Assembly: GCA_044344145.1 (NCBI GenBank) | Contig: JBIJDM010000115.1 | Coordinates: 1 to 8,510 of the forward strand | Source of the DNA: JBAXGE01 sp044344145 | GTDB lineage: Bacteria; Planctomycetota; Phycisphaerae; WQYP01 | DNA: 8,510 bases | Direction of reading: 5' to 3' | Shown here: one piece after another, positions 1 to 5,911 of the stretch | Layout of the letters: every line of letters begins with the position of its first letter | Position numbering within the stretch: the stretch's first letter is position 1 | Translations under genes and position numbers: made by a program | Notes under the pieces: model-generated | The model's input: the letters and a program-made list of their open reading frames with translations, nothing else | Database searches by the model: none | Told to the model about the DNA's origin: nothing

Positions 1-1248
1 GAAAAACTTCGTGCGCTGGCCGAGACCTTATGCCGTGTACCGGAAGGTTTTAATGTTCATCCCACCGTGGCTAAGATGATGCAGCAACGGGTGGAATCGG
101 TGACGCAGGAGAGTGAGATTAACTGGGGCACGGGTGAGATGCTGGCGTTGGGATCGCTCCTGGATGAGGGTACCTGGGTGCGCCTGACCGGGCAGGATGT
201 CTGCCGGGGTACGTTCAGCCATCGCAACGCGGTTTGGTTTGATCACCAGAACGGCCGGCCCTATTGCCCGTTGGCCAAAATGGCCGAAGGCCGGGCGCGG
301 TTTATGATCGTGAACACCCCGCTGACCGAGTTTGCGGTGCTGGGTTTTGAATATGGCATGGCCTCGGCGGACCCGCATGCGCTGATCATGTGGGAGGCCC
401 AGTTCGGCGATTTTGTGAACATGACCCAGCCGATTCTGGACCAGTATCTGAGTTCCGCGGAAAGCAAGTGGGGCAAGTACAACGGGTTAGTATTGCTGCT
501 GCCGCACGGTTATGAAGGCCAGGGCCCTGAACACAGCCACGCCCGGCTGGAACGGTTCCTGCAATTGTGCGCGGAAGACAATATGCAGGTGGTCTATCCG
601 TCCACCCCGGCCCAGTATTTCCATATGCTGCGCCGGCAGATGAAGCGCGCCTATCGTCGGCCGCTGATTGTCATGACGCCCAAGAGCATGCTGCGCAACA
701 AGTTGGCGGTCAGCACGCTGGACGAGTTCGCCGCGCCGGGCTTTATTGATCTGATTGACGAAGTGGAACTGACCGACAAGAGCCAGATCAAACGCGTGCT
801 GGTCTGCTCGGGCAAGATTTATTATGAACTGCTGGCCGAACGTACCAAGCAGGGCATCAAGGATGTGGCGATACTGCGGTTGGAACAGATTTATCCGTTC
901 CCGATCGAGGACTTGCAGCGGATTTCCCAGACCTATCCCAAGGGCGTGGAGGTGCTGTGGGTGCAGGAAGAACCGCGTAATAATGGGGTGTACCCCTTCA
1001 TCGGTGCCAAGCTGCATTATTACTGGGAAGGCATGCAGAAGCTGGTCTATGTGGGCCGCAAGCCCTCGGCCAGCCCCGCCAGTGGATCGCACGAACGCCA
1101 TGTGGCGGAACAGGCGGACATCATTGCCCGGGCGCTGGGCCTGGCGTCGCTGAATACGCAGAACACCTCGAATGTCACCTCGGGCACGGTGGGTAAACCG
1201 CTGCCGAGTAATGTGAGTTCATCGGAAATTGTACCGATGGTGAAATAG
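1..1248 (+). CDS. sucA: 2-oxoglutarate dehydrogenase E1 component, C-terminal part (5' truncated by window)
   Basis: This is the thiamine-diphosphate-dependent E1 subunit of the cytoplasmic 2-oxoglutarate dehydrogenase complex, which decarboxylates 2-oxoglutarate in the TCA cycle and passes the succinyl group to E2. The frame is open from base 1, so the first ATG in frame (67) is internal; 415 codons of a protein usually about 900 residues long are present. Motifs seen in order are RLTGQDVCRGTFSHRNA, NTPLTEFAVLGFEYG (the Glu of this transketolase-like pyrimidine domain activates ThDP), WEAQFGDFVNMTQ, LLPHGYEGQGPEHSHARLE and PSTPAQYFHMLRRQ. Next come the C-terminal domain motifs VLVCSGKIYYELL and RLEQIYPFP, then WVQEEPRNNG. 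These match E. coli SucA almost block for block. The last 34 or so residues (Asn/Ser/Thr-rich, ending EIVPMVK) run past the usual end. No sucB follows; the next gene is an unrelated methyltransferase 94 bp downstream, and no clear terminator was seen between them. Confidence 0.96.
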   Translation, partial: EKLRALAETLCRVPEGFNVHPTVAKMMQQRVESVTQESEINWGTGEMLALGSLLDEGTWVRLTGQDVCRGTFSHRNAVWFDHQNGRPYCPLAKMAEGRARFMIVNTPLTEFAVLGFEYGMASADPHALIMWEAQFGDFVNMTQPILDQYLSSAESKWGKYNGLVLLLPHGYEGQGPEHSHARLERFLQLCAEDNMQVVYPSTPAQYFHMLRRQMKRAYRRPLIVMTPKSMLRNKLAVSTLDEFAAPGFIDLIDEVELTDKSQIKRVLVCSGKIYYELLAERTKQGIKDVAILRLEQIYPFPIEDLQRISQTYPKGVEVLWVQEEPRNNGVYPFIGAKLHYYWEGMQKLVYVGRKPSASPASGSHERHVAEQADIIARALGLASLNTQNTSNVTSGTVGKPLPSNVSSSEIVPMVK

Positions 1249-1342
1249 CGTTGACGACAAATATGCCGTAATCAATGCGCGTAGGAATCGGTTGGCGGAC
1301 GGTGTGGCACGGGTTTGAATCCCCGGTTAGCATACAGAGCTT
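1249..1342. other. sucA-fkbM intergenic gap
   Basis: This 94-bp gap separates sucA from fkbM. No convincing sigma-70 promoter was found: TTGACG at 1251-1256 has no -10 box at a usable distance. There is no hairpin followed by a T-run. The stretch around 1310-1326 resembles a tRNA T-arm loop (GGG, TTTGAAT, CCC), but no acceptor or anticodon arms can be folded around it. fkbM may be read through from sucA or use a weak promoter that cannot be recognised by eye. Confidence 0.5.
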
Positions 1343-2302
1343 ATGACCATTGCCACGTATGTTTATCGTAAGTATTTGTCCGCATCAGGCCGTCGGTCGA
1401 AACGGTTCTGGTTGACGTGGCGCAACAAACTGATTCGTTATGGCCATGATCCCGCCTGCACGATATCGCTGTTTGGACGCGATATGCAGATGCCACTTTC
1501 GCATCAATTACCATACTATGTTCAGCTATTCCCGCTCTACAACCAACTAGGTCGGCGTTTGGCGGATTATCTGCGGCAGGGTGGAGCTTTGCAGGGCATT
1601 GATGTTGGAGCCAACATTGGCGATACGCTTGCGGTATTGTATCACGATGCGGCAGACGCCTTTCTGGCGGTGGAACCGAGTCCCAAATATTTTCAATATT
1701 TATCGGCCAACTGGGCCGGGTATGACAATGTGGTTCCGGTGCAGGCGATGTTAACGGCACAGGCTACCCAGCGGGGATACGCTATCACCGAGTCGGCGGG
1801 CAACGCCCAGATTCGTCCCCATGACGCCGGGGTTACAATGGTCACTCTGACGTTGGATGAATTGCTGGTCAAGTATCCGCGGTTTGCCACGGCCAATTTA
1901 CTCAAAATTGATACTGATGGCTATGACTTCGAAATTCTGGCCGGGGCCGAGGGACTGATCGCCCGGCAGCAACCCGCAGTGCTGTTTGAATGTGATATGT
2001 ACAACCCGCAATATGTGGCCGATGTGCGGCGTACGCTGGCTATGTTTGCACGGCATGGGTATCAGGATTTGTTGCTCTACGACAATCTCGGATATCTGGT
2101 CGGTAAGTTTGCGCTGGCCGATCAGGCCATGCTGGGGAATCTGCTGTTTTATCAGTTGTCAGGTCATATTTGTTATTTCGATATCGTCATGCTACCGCCA
2201 GCCCGGATGTCCGGATTTTATCAGGCGGAAGTGGAATACTTCACCGCCCATCTGACCGAGCCTGACCGGCAGCATAATGCTCGCGCCGCGCTGGAGAGTT
2301 AA
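1343..2302 (+). CDS. FkbM-family SAM-dependent methyltransferase
   Basis: This is a 319-residue protein of the FkbM methyltransferase family (class I Rossmann fold), whose members O-methylate sugars, polysaccharides, lipids or natural products; the substrate cannot be told here. The SAM-binding motif I is IDVGANIGD (residues 86-94), followed by the acidic strand-2 end AVEPSP (109-114). The family-typical LLKIDTDGYDFEIL (186-199) and VLFECD (213-218) come later. There is no signal peptide or membrane segment. The first 80 residues are a basic, variable leader. The start at 1343 is the only in-frame option after the stop at 1328, with a weak CAGAG about 3 nt upstream. GC looks lower than in neighbouring genes (hand counts of 45% and 48% in two 60-bp lines, 63% in another), which hints at separate ancestry. 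The TAA stop overlaps the acr3 stop on the other strand by 4 bp. Confidence 0.9.
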   Translation: MTIATYVYRKYLSASGRRSKRFWLTWRNKLIRYGHDPACTISLFGRDMQMPLSHQLPYYVQLFPLYNQLGRRLADYLRQGGALQGIDVGANIGDTLAVLYHDAADAFLAVEPSPKYFQYLSANWAGYDNVVPVQAMLTAQATQRGYAITESAGNAQIRPHDAGVTMVTLTLDELLVKYPRFATANLLKIDTDGYDFEILAGAEGLIARQQPAVLFECDMYNPQYVADVRRTLAMFARHGYQDLLLYDNLGYLVGKFALADQAMLGNLLFYQLSGHICYFDIVMLPPARMSGFYQAEVEYFTAHLTEPDRQHNARAALES

Positions 2303-2325
2303 GAACAACAGCGCTGGTCCGGCGC
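2283..2325. terminator. Candidate bidirectional hairpin at the fkbM/acr3 convergent junction
   Basis: A perfect 6-bp inner stem (GCGCTG at 2288-2293, CAGCGC at 2309-2314) encloses a 15-nt loop holding both stop codons. An outer 5-bp stem (GCGCC at 2283-2287, GGCGC at 2321-2325) is separated from the inner one by a one-sided 6-nt bulge (TGGTCC). The structure can form in RNA from either strand, and it is the only strong fold at a junction with no intergenic space. There is no T-run on either side, so it is not a classical intrinsic terminator; it may block exonucleases, or be chance in GC-rich coding ends. Confidence 0.35.
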
Positions 2326-3411
2326 CTCGGTCTGATCTTCACTGACCCCAAACAGCCGCTTGCGCAGTCCCAGTGACACATTGACTAAACCCACCAATAC
2401 CGGCACTTCCACCAGCGGGCCGATGACCGTGGCGAATGCCACATCGGAATTGATGCCAAAGACTGCGATAGCGACCGCAATGGCCAGTTCAAAGTTGTTG
2501 CCCGCCGAGGTGAACGCCAGCGTGGCACTGCGCTGGTAATCAGCCCCAAGTTTCCACGCCATAAAAAAGCTGATGAAGAACATCACTGCAAAGTAGATGG
2601 TGAGTGGGAGCGCCACCAGAGCCACCTTCATGGGGAATTGCACAATCTGGTTGCCCTTGAAGCTGAACATGATGACGATGGTTGCCAGTAGGGCAATCAG
2701 CGTGATGGGGGCGATGCGGGGGATGAATTTGGTGTCGTACCACGTGGCACCCATCAGGGGCAGCAGAATGACCCGGCTGAGGACTCCCGCCGCACAGGGG
2801 ATGCCCAGATAGATCATCACACTGCCGAAGATTTCGCCGATGGTGATATCGGCCAGCGTCTTGCCCCCGACGCCCTGCACCATGGTGACATCAATTCCCA
2901 GCCACTGGGGCACCACGGTAACCAACAACCACGCCAAAATGCCGTAGGTTAACACCTGAAACACACTATTCAGCGCCACCAGACCTGCGGCGTATTCGCG
3001 ACTGCCCCGGGCCAGTTCGTTCCACACTAGCACCATTGCGATACACCGCGCGATGCCCATCATAATCAGGCCGACCATAAGCTGGGGATGACCGGATAGA
3101 AACAGGACCGCCAACACAAACATCAACACCGGCCCGATCAGCCAATTCTGCACCAGCGACAGGCCGAGAATCTTGCCATCGCGGAAGACTTTGCCCAATT
3201 GCTCATACTTCACCTTCGCCAGTGGGGGGTACATCATCAGGATCAGACCAATGGCCAGTGGGACATTGGTGGTGCCCACATCAAACCGGCTGATCAGAGT
3301 GTGGGCCGTCGGCACGAAAAAACCGATGGCCACGCCTACGCCCATGGCGAGAAATATCCACAGCGTCAGATAACGGTCGAGAAACGAGAGTTTTTGGGTA
3401 ATGCCAGACAT
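2299..3411 (-). CDS. acr3: Arsenite efflux permease of the ACR3 family
   Basis: This inner-membrane carrier exports arsenite (possibly antimonite) using the proton motive force. The 370-residue length and about ten hydrophobic segments fit the bile/arsenite/riboflavin transporter superfamily. The start KLSFLDRYLTLWIFLAM (residues 7-23) is the usual ACR3 opening. ARCIAMVLVWN (121-131) carries the conserved cysteine (Cys123) needed for arsenite transport in studied members. TSAGNNFELAIAVAI (301-315) carries the conserved Glu308. The protein is not ArsB, which has about 12 helices and a different sequence. It is last in the ars operon, 15 bp after arsM, with only a poor purine-rich ribosome site (AGAAAG) before the ATG, so translation may depend partly on coupling. 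The short cytoplasmic tail ends RCCS, with two adjacent cysteines. The stop codon overlaps that of convergent fkbM. Confidence 0.95.
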   Translation of the reverse strand: MSGITQKLSFLDRYLTLWIFLAMGVGVAIGFFVPTAHTLISRFDVGTTNVPLAIGLILMMYPPLAKVKYEQLGKVFRDGKILGLSLVQNWLIGPVLMFVLAVLFLSGHPQLMVGLIMMGIARCIAMVLVWNELARGSREYAAGLVALNSVFQVLTYGILAWLLVTVVPQWLGIDVTMVQGVGGKTLADITIGEIFGSVMIYLGIPCAAGVLSRVILLPLMGATWYDTKFIPRIAPITLIALLATIVIMFSFKGNQIVQFPMKVALVALPLTIYFAVMFFISFFMAWKLGADYQRSATLAFTSAGNNFELAIAVAIAVFGINSDVAFATVIGPLVEVPVLVGLVNVSLGLRKRLFGVSEDQTEAPDQRCCS

Positions 3412-3426
3412 GGGCTACTTTCTGCG

Positions 3427-4317
3427 TCAAGCTTTGGTCGCGGTGATATCCAGACTGGTGATGTAATCGGCCACGGTGCTGCCGGCCGGCAATGCGGCGG
3501 CAATCTGCCCGTAGAGCGGATCTTTGAAGCTGGCGAGTACCGCAATATATTCAGGCTTGGGTTTGAGCACGATGTTGGTCAGACCCGCAGTCGTCATCGC
3601 GGCACGGTATTCCTCCAGCATGACTGCCCCGGCCACACAACCTACCAAGGCGGCGACCATCGTAAGGAGGTTGGCGGGCAGGGGCCGCAGCAGGGCCATA
3701 TCGGATGCGGCGACACGCCCGCCGGGCTTGAGCACACGGGCTATTTCGCGCCAGACTTGCAGCTTATCCGGGGAGAGATTGATCACGCAATTGGAGATGA
3801 CCACATCCACACTGGCATCCGCCACCGGCAGATGTTCAATTTCCCCGAGGCGGAATTCCACATTATTCAAGCCGGTACTCTGGGTGTAACCCGCCACGTT
3901 GTGCCGCGCTTTGGACAGCATCTCGGGAGTCATATCCACGCCGATTGCACGCCCTGTGGCGCCGACCTTGGGGCCGGCGAGAAATACATCGAATCCGCCG
4001 CCGGAACCCAGATCCAATACGACCTGGCCGGGCTGTAATTGGGCAATGGCCGTGGGATTACCGCAGGAAAGCCCCATGTTCGCGCCTTCGGGCAGGGCCG
4101 CGATCTGTTCGGCGCTATAGCCAATCTGCTGGGCCAGCGCTGCAGCGCTGAGCGGGGTAGCGCCGCAGCAACCACCCCCTTGCGGGTTGGTCACACTGGT
4201 CAGCATCCCCGTCTGGGCAATCTGGGCATAACCCTGACGGATGGTTTCGCGTACATCAATAATGATGTTGGCATGGGGGGGATTGGTGGGGGACGGTTGA
4301 GGTTGGCAGCAGGCCAT
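3427..4317 (-). CDS. arsM: Arsenite S-adenosylmethionine methyltransferase ArsM
   Basis: This cytoplasmic enzyme methylates As(III) with SAM, giving mono-, di- or trimethylated arsenicals, some volatile. The 296-residue protein has SAM motif I VLDLGSGGGFD (residues 100-110), IGVDMTPEML (125-134), SNCVINLSPDK (175-185) and RVLKPGGR (194-201). The arsenic-site cysteines of the family are all present: the CC pair at 50-51, Cys85 in LSCGNP, Cys177 in NCVINL and Cys227 in GCVAGA. These correspond in order to Cys44, Cys72, Cys174 and Cys224 of the Cyanidioschyzon enzyme. An additional vicinal pair, Cys3-Cys4, opens the protein, followed by a Pro-rich leader. The start at 4317 has a good ribosome site, AAGGAT, ending about 7 nt before the ATG. 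It follows arsC by 14 bp and precedes acr3 by 15 bp, so it is clearly in the ars operon. Confidence 0.95.
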   Translation of the reverse strand: MACCQPQPSPTNPPHANIIIDVRETIRQGYAQIAQTGMLTSVTNPQGGGCCGATPLSAAALAQQIGYSAEQIAALPEGANMGLSCGNPTAIAQLQPGQVVLDLGSGGGFDVFLAGPKVGATGRAIGVDMTPEMLSKARHNVAGYTQSTGLNNVEFRLGEIEHLPVADASVDVVISNCVINLSPDKLQVWREIARVLKPGGRVAASDMALLRPLPANLLTMVAALVGCVAGAVMLEEYRAAMTTAGLTNIVLKPKPEYIAVLASFKDPLYGQIAAALPAGSTVADYITSLDITATKA

Positions 4318-4331
4318 GGTTGTTATCCTTA

Positions 4332-4775
4332 TTAATGATGGGTCAGCGCTTCGGGCAGCGTCCGCACAAATGCGGCGATTTCATCACGCACCCGCCGATA
4401 ATGATTCAGGGCTTTTTCCGGATCGGTTTCGGCGGACGCGAGTTTCGGCGGATCGTCAAAACCAACATGGATGACCTTGGCGCTTTGCCCCAGCCACGTG
4501 GGGCAGGTTTCGTGGGCGTGGCCGCAGACGGTGATGACATAATCAAAGGGCACATCGGCCAGAGCACTGGAGGTCTTGGACGTTTGCCCGCTGATGTCCA
4601 CGCCCATCTCGGCCATGACCTTCACCGCGTTGGGATTCAGGCCGTGGGTGGTGATCCCGGCGGAGTAGGCGTTCAGCACATCCCCTTTGAGCGTCCGGGC
4701 CCAGCCTTCGGCCATCTGGCTGCGACAGGAATTGCCGGTGCAGAGAAACAGCACGTTCAGTTTTCGCGATAACAT
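4332..4775 (-). CDS. arsC: Thioredoxin-coupled arsenate reductase (LMW-PTPase fold)
   Basis: This enzyme reduces arsenate to arsenite in the cytoplasm, using a cysteine relay re-reduced by thioredoxin. The chosen start at 4775 gives 147 residues beginning MLSRKLNVLFLCTGNSCRSQ. The P-loop CTGNSCR (Cys12 to Arg18) is the CX5R phosphatase motif. Cys84 and Cys91 in ITVCGHAHETCP complete the three-cysteine relay, matching Cys10/82/89 of S. aureus pI258 ArsC with a constant +2 shift. The FDDPP segment (106-110) supplies the general-acid Asp. It belongs to the low-molecular-weight phosphatase type, not the glutaredoxin-linked E. coli type. The frame is open upstream to 4931, but those extra 52 residues lie inside arsR and look like no known domain. 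An AGG sits 7 nt before the ATG. The first 19 bp overlap the end of arsR, which suggests translational coupling. Confidence 0.94.
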   Translation of the reverse strand: MLSRKLNVLFLCTGNSCRSQMAEGWARTLKGDVLNAYSAGITTHGLNPNAVKVMAEMGVDISGQTSKTSSALADVPFDYVITVCGHAHETCPTWLGQSAKVIHVGFDDPPKLASAETDPEKALNHYRRVRDEIAAFVRTLPEALTHH

Positions 4776-5122
4776 GCACACACCTGAGTTAAGTCTTTTT
4801 TCCGGATACAGCTCAATTTCTGATGATCCTGCCGATGCTGGGATTCCTGCTTCAGGCACTGGCGTGTCCAGCGCAAAGCCCCGCGCACCGCCGGGGAGGC
4901 ATCCGCCCCGGCGAGTTTGAAATAATGCCATTTCCCTTCCTTGCGTCGGGTGACCAAACCGGCTTGAAACAAAATCAGCATGTGCTTGGAGACTGTCGAG
5001 GGGGCCAGTTGTAACAGATCAATAATCTGACACAGGCACAGTTCGCCACTGGTCAGGGCCAGTAACGCCCGAACACGATTGGAATCGGCGAGGGCGGATG
5101 AGAGGGCAATAAACGCTTGCAT
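4757..5122 (-). CDS. arsR: ArsR/SmtB-family arsenic-responsive repressor
   Basis: This is a dimeric winged-helix repressor of the ars operon, 121 residues long. The N-terminal part FIALSSALADSNRVRALLAL (residues 4-23) is the usual ArsR dimer/helix region. ELCLCQIIDLL (27-37) holds the classic CxC metal-sensing pair (Cys29, Cys31) at the start of the DNA-binding helix region, like ELCVCDL of enterobacterial ArsR. The recognition helix is within APSTVSKHMLILFQAGLV (40-57), followed by the wing RRKEGKWHYFKL. The tail has further cysteines: Cys89, Cys105 and a CAC pair at 115-117, the last encoded in the overlap with arsC. The start at 5122 has GGAG 5 nt upstream. The promoter and likely operator lie immediately upstream, so it should repress itself and the three genes after it, and release DNA when As(III) binds. 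Confidence 0.95.
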   Translation of the reverse strand: MQAFIALSSALADSNRVRALLALTSGELCLCQIIDLLQLAPSTVSKHMLILFQAGLVTRRKEGKWHYFKLAGADASPAVRGALRWTRQCLKQESQHRQDHQKLSCIRKKDLTQVCACYREN

Positions 5123-5134
5123 GAATACTCCGAT

Positions 5135-5154
5135 AATTCGTCAAGTAACGAATT
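5135..5154. promoter_or_regulatory. Probable ArsR operator (inverted repeat)
   Basis: A perfect 7-bp inverted repeat is present: AATTCGT at 5135-5141 and ACGAATT at 5148-5154, with a 6-bp spacer. It is AT-rich in a GC-rich region. It covers the downstream end of the -10 box and the predicted transcription start (about 5144-5146), so a bound ArsR dimer would block RNA polymerase. Size and symmetry suit an ArsR/SmtB winged-helix dimer. No second copy was seen in the other intergenic gaps. Confidence 0.75.
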
Positions 5155-5180
5155 GTAGAGCGGGCGATACTGGATGTCAA
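5152..5180 (-). promoter_or_regulatory. Sigma-70-type promoter of the ars operon
   Basis: Read on the minus strand, a perfect -35 box TTGACA (5180-5175) is followed by a 17-bp spacer and the -10 box TACAAT (5157-5152), which differs from consensus at one base. The predicted start leaves a leader of only about 22 nt before the arsR ATG, with GGAG at 5131-5128 as ribosome site. The -35 box contains the TGA stop (5179-5177) of the upstream ABC ATPase gene. Such a strong promoter fits a system held off by a repressor overlapping its -10 end. Confidence 0.85.
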
Positions 5181-5911
5181 AGTGGGGGGGGGAAAGGTTG
5201 GCCCGTTGCGGCGCTGCGCAGGTTGCCATCTTCCATTTCATAGGCGCGGTCGAACACATCCAGAGCCCGGTGGTCGTGGGTGACCACGATGACCCCGGCC
5301 TGTTGTTCATGGGCGACTTTGCGGAACAGTTCCATGACCTGACGGCCGCGCACACTGTCGAGGGCGGCGGTGGGTTCATCGGCCAGGATCAGACTGGGAC
5401 GATTGCCCAGCGCCCGGGCCACGGCCACGCGCTGGGCCTGCCCGCCGGAAAGTTTGGTGGGCAGGTGGTCCGCCCGGTCGGCCACGCCCAGATAATCCAG
5501 CAACTCCAACGCACGGGCCCGGGCCCCGCGGGGCGCGGCGTCATTGATTTCCATGGCCAGTTGCACATTCTCCACTGCGGTGAGAAATGGAATCAGGTTG
5601 GCCTTTTGAAACACAAAGCCCAGATGCTGGCGCCGGAAACGGCGCACATTAACCCGCGACTTTTCCCCATCAAACACCAGCGTGGACCCGAGTGTAATCC
5701 GGCCCGCATTGGGGGGCAGAATCAGCCCCAACATGGTCAAAAGCGTGGACTTGCCCGCGCCGCTGGGGCCCAGCAACGCGACGATTTCGCCCCGGGCCAC
5801 GGTCAAGGTGGCATTGCGCACGGCCACCACTTCGGTATTGCCGCTGCCGTAAATCTTGGTCAGCCCGACGGCCTCGACCACCAGGCCCTGATTAAGTTGC
5901 GGCGGGGTCAT
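5177..5911 (-). CDS. ABC exporter ATP-binding subunit (DevA/LolD/MacB-like)
   Basis: This 244-residue cytoplasmic ATPase powers the exporter encoded with it. It shows Walker A GPSGAGKST (residues 48-56), the Q-loop at Gln102 in GFVFQKANLIPFLTAVENV, signature LSGGQ (154-158), Walker B LILADEP (174-180) with Glu179 as catalytic base, the D-loop ALD (183-185) and the switch His212 in VVTHDH. The TKIYGSGNTEVVAVRN opening and PFLTAVENVQLAME are typical of the MacB/LolD/DevA group. The start at 5911 has GAGG 7 nt upstream and overlaps the permease stop as ATGA. A longer frame reaching 6058 only retraces the permease gene. The C-terminus is encoded partly by a run of nine C on the coding strand (5184-5192), giving PPP just before the stop; a slip there would change only the last residues. 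Its TGA lies inside the ars -35 box. Confidence 0.93.
   Translation of the reverse strand: MTPPQLNQGLVVEAVGLTKIYGSGNTEVVAVRNATLTVARGEIVALLGPSGAGKSTLLTMLGLILPPNAGRITLGSTLVFDGEKSRVNVRRFRRQHLGFVFQKANLIPFLTAVENVQLAMEINDAAPRGARARALELLDYLGVADRADHLPTKLSGGQAQRVAVARALGNRPSLILADEPTAALDSVRGRQVMELFRKVAHEQQAGVIVVTHDHRALDVFDRAYEMEDGNLRSAATGQPFPPPL

Noticed and set aside
487..1101. 204-residue minus-strand open frame opposite sucA
   Set aside because: It is antisense to a highly conserved part of SucA, with no domain signature.
1251..1256. TTGACG as a -35 box for fkbM
   Set aside because: No -10-like hexamer lies 15-19 bp downstream, and the distance to the fkbM start is large.
1300..1330. tRNA T-arm-like sequence (GGG, TTTGAAT, CCC) between sucA and fkbM
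   Set aside because: Only three stem pairs form, and no acceptor stem, D-arm or anticodon arm can be folded in the surrounding 80 bases.
3199..4038. 279-residue open frame on the plus strand opposite acr3 and arsM
   Set aside because: It is antisense to two genes with intact family motifs, has no recognisable domain, and is the kind of His/Gly-rich shadow frame common in GC-rich DNA.
4275..4292. G-runs on the plus strand near the start of arsM as a possible G-quadruplex
   Set aside because: Only two runs of three or more G are close together; they are explained by proline codons in the ArsM leader, and a full four-tract motif is not present.
4776..4931. Upstream extension of the arsC frame by 52 residues
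   Set aside because: It lies wholly within arsR, has no domain features, and the family start with CTGNSCR near residue 12 fits the ATG at 4775.
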